From DATLHO01 sp035539855 (lineage in GTDB: Bacteria; Bacteroidota; Ignavibacteria; OLB7), in contig DATLHO010000043.1 in NCBI GenBank assembly GCA_035539855.1, positions 1 to 15,694 on the forward strand: DNA of 15,694 nucleotides, in the 5' to 3' direction. A program made the translations under genes and the position numbers. Positions 15,116 to 15,694 of this stretch are shown here, piece by piece (position 1 is the first letter of the stretch; each line of letters opens with the position of its first letter). The notes under the pieces are model-generated. The model searched no databases. It saw only the letters and a list, made by a program, of their open reading frames with translations, and was not told where the DNA came from.

Positions 15116-15694
15116 TCAATTGACGTGCAGCAGTGGACCCAGAACGCTCCGATCGCCATCGCCCAGGTTGATGAGATAGATCCCCGCCGGAAGCCCATTG
15201 AGGTTGATCGTCAGCTCGTTGACGCCCGCAGGCAGCAGCCAGCGCCGCAGCTCGCGACCTCGAAGGTCGAGCAGTGCGAGCGCGGTGCCGCCGTGGTCGG
15301 ACGACCAGGACAAGCGCGCCTGCGCCGTCGCCGGGTTCGGTGCGATCGTCAGTCGCAGCGATGCCGCCGATGCCGAGTCGCTCAATGGCGCCGAAACCGG
15401 TCGGTCGCTTCCGTCCGGGAGGCGAATCGGATCGCCGCCGCGAGGGACGCCTCGACTCGGTGTGTAGAAACGGACGTCACCGCCTCCCCATGGAACGCCG
15501 ATCGCGTCGCGCCCGCTACCATCGATGTCACCGAGTCGGGCTATACGCTGCTCATGATCACCAGCGGGCCAGATGTTGAGCCACGCGTCGATCCAGGAAT
15601 CGAAGCGGCTGCCACCGTTGTAGCAGACGATGACCGGGTAACTGCCGGCGCAGAAATCTCCGATTCCATCGAGGCCGATGTCGCCGGGATCGAG
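15116..15694 (-). CDS. FG-GAP/VCBS-repeat protein with T9SS sorting domain (5' end missing)
   Basis: The frame is open from the right edge to TGA 15116-15118, giving 192 residues; the TTG at 15385 is only an internal leucine. The visible N-terminal part has integrin-like FG-GAP/VCBS calcium-loop motifs: GDIGLDGIGDFCAGSYP, then ARLGDIDGSGRDAIGVPWGG followed by VRFYTP, typical of beta-propeller blades (D-x-D-G-x-G-x-D). A linker precedes the sorting domain: IAPNPATAQARLSW, LLDLRGRELRRW, LPAGIYLINL. Proteins of this type are exported by T9SS and attach to the surface; FG-GAP propellers commonly bind ligands or calcium, but the partner here is unknown. A hairpin lies 18 bp after its stop, followed by the split secreted gene on the same strand. 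Confidence 0.87.
   Translation of the reverse strand, partial: LDPGDIGLDGIGDFCAGSYPVIVCYNGGSRFDSWIDAWLNIWPAGDHEQRIARLGDIDGSGRDAIGVPWGGGDVRFYTPSRGVPRGGDPIRLPDGSDRPVSAPLSDSASAASLRLTIAPNPATAQARLSWSSDHGGTALALLDLRGRELRRWLLPAGVNELTINLNGLPAGIYLINLGDGDRSVLGPLLHVN

Noticed and set aside
13243..15198. Longer 651-residue version of the upstream half of the split gene
   Set aside because: The extra 66 N-terminal residues run over the preceding hairpin and the end of the FG-GAP gene, and would bury the signal peptide; the ATG at 15000 has a good ribosome site.

Overview
The window is high-GC (over 60% by eye) and dominated by very large secreted proteins that end in a type IX secretion (T9SS/Por) C-terminal sorting domain. 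These domains carry the N-x-P-N-P-F-like motif followed by a FlgD-like beta-sandwich (V-x-D-x-x-G, L-x-x-G-x-Y-x-Y-R-L). T9SS points to the Bacteroidota/Chlorobiota/FCB group. The high GC and the MBG/Ig-rich secretome would suit a Kapaibacteria/Ignavibacteria-like or Rhodothermia-like lineage, but the window cannot settle this. Two strong Shine-Dalgarno sites are visible (FAD oxidase, split secreted protein).

Layout. 1-3441 (+): the 3' part of a giant MBG-repeat surface protein with an exact 234-bp tandem repeat, cut by the left edge. 3462-3503: strong hairpin terminator. 3526-5007 (-): FAD-linked berberine-bridge-type oxidoreductase, convergent with the first gene. 5008-5614: a 607-bp divergent intergenic region with an AT-rich promoter-like island and a foldable three-way-junction candidate. 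5615-9712 (+): a complete second MBG-repeat protein (signal peptide, Ig modules, eight MBG modules, two Ig modules, sorting domain), paralogous to the first. 9735-9775: a second terminator nearly identical to the first. 9824-9893: immediately downstream of it, a clear relic of the 3' end of a group II intron (domains V and VI). 9899-15000 (-): one large T9SS-exported protein of about 1,700 residues that is broken into two overlapping reading frames. The upstream frame has the signal peptide and no sorting domain; the downstream frame has the sorting domain and no signal peptide. 15116-15694 (-): the C-terminal part of an FG-GAP/VCBS-repeat protein with another sorting domain, cut by the right edge.

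How it fits together: at least four gene products (the frameshifted pair counted once) look like T9SS cargo, so this is a cell-surface/secretome locus rather than a metabolic operon. The two MBG genes are paralogues that still share repeat sequence and terminator, suggesting duplication followed by repeat homogenisation. The cytosolic-looking FAD oxidase sits between them with no obvious functional link. No CRISPR array, tRNA, rRNA, transposase or phage gene was found. The least ordinary items are the intron relic placed just behind an intrinsic terminator, and the split T9SS protein.
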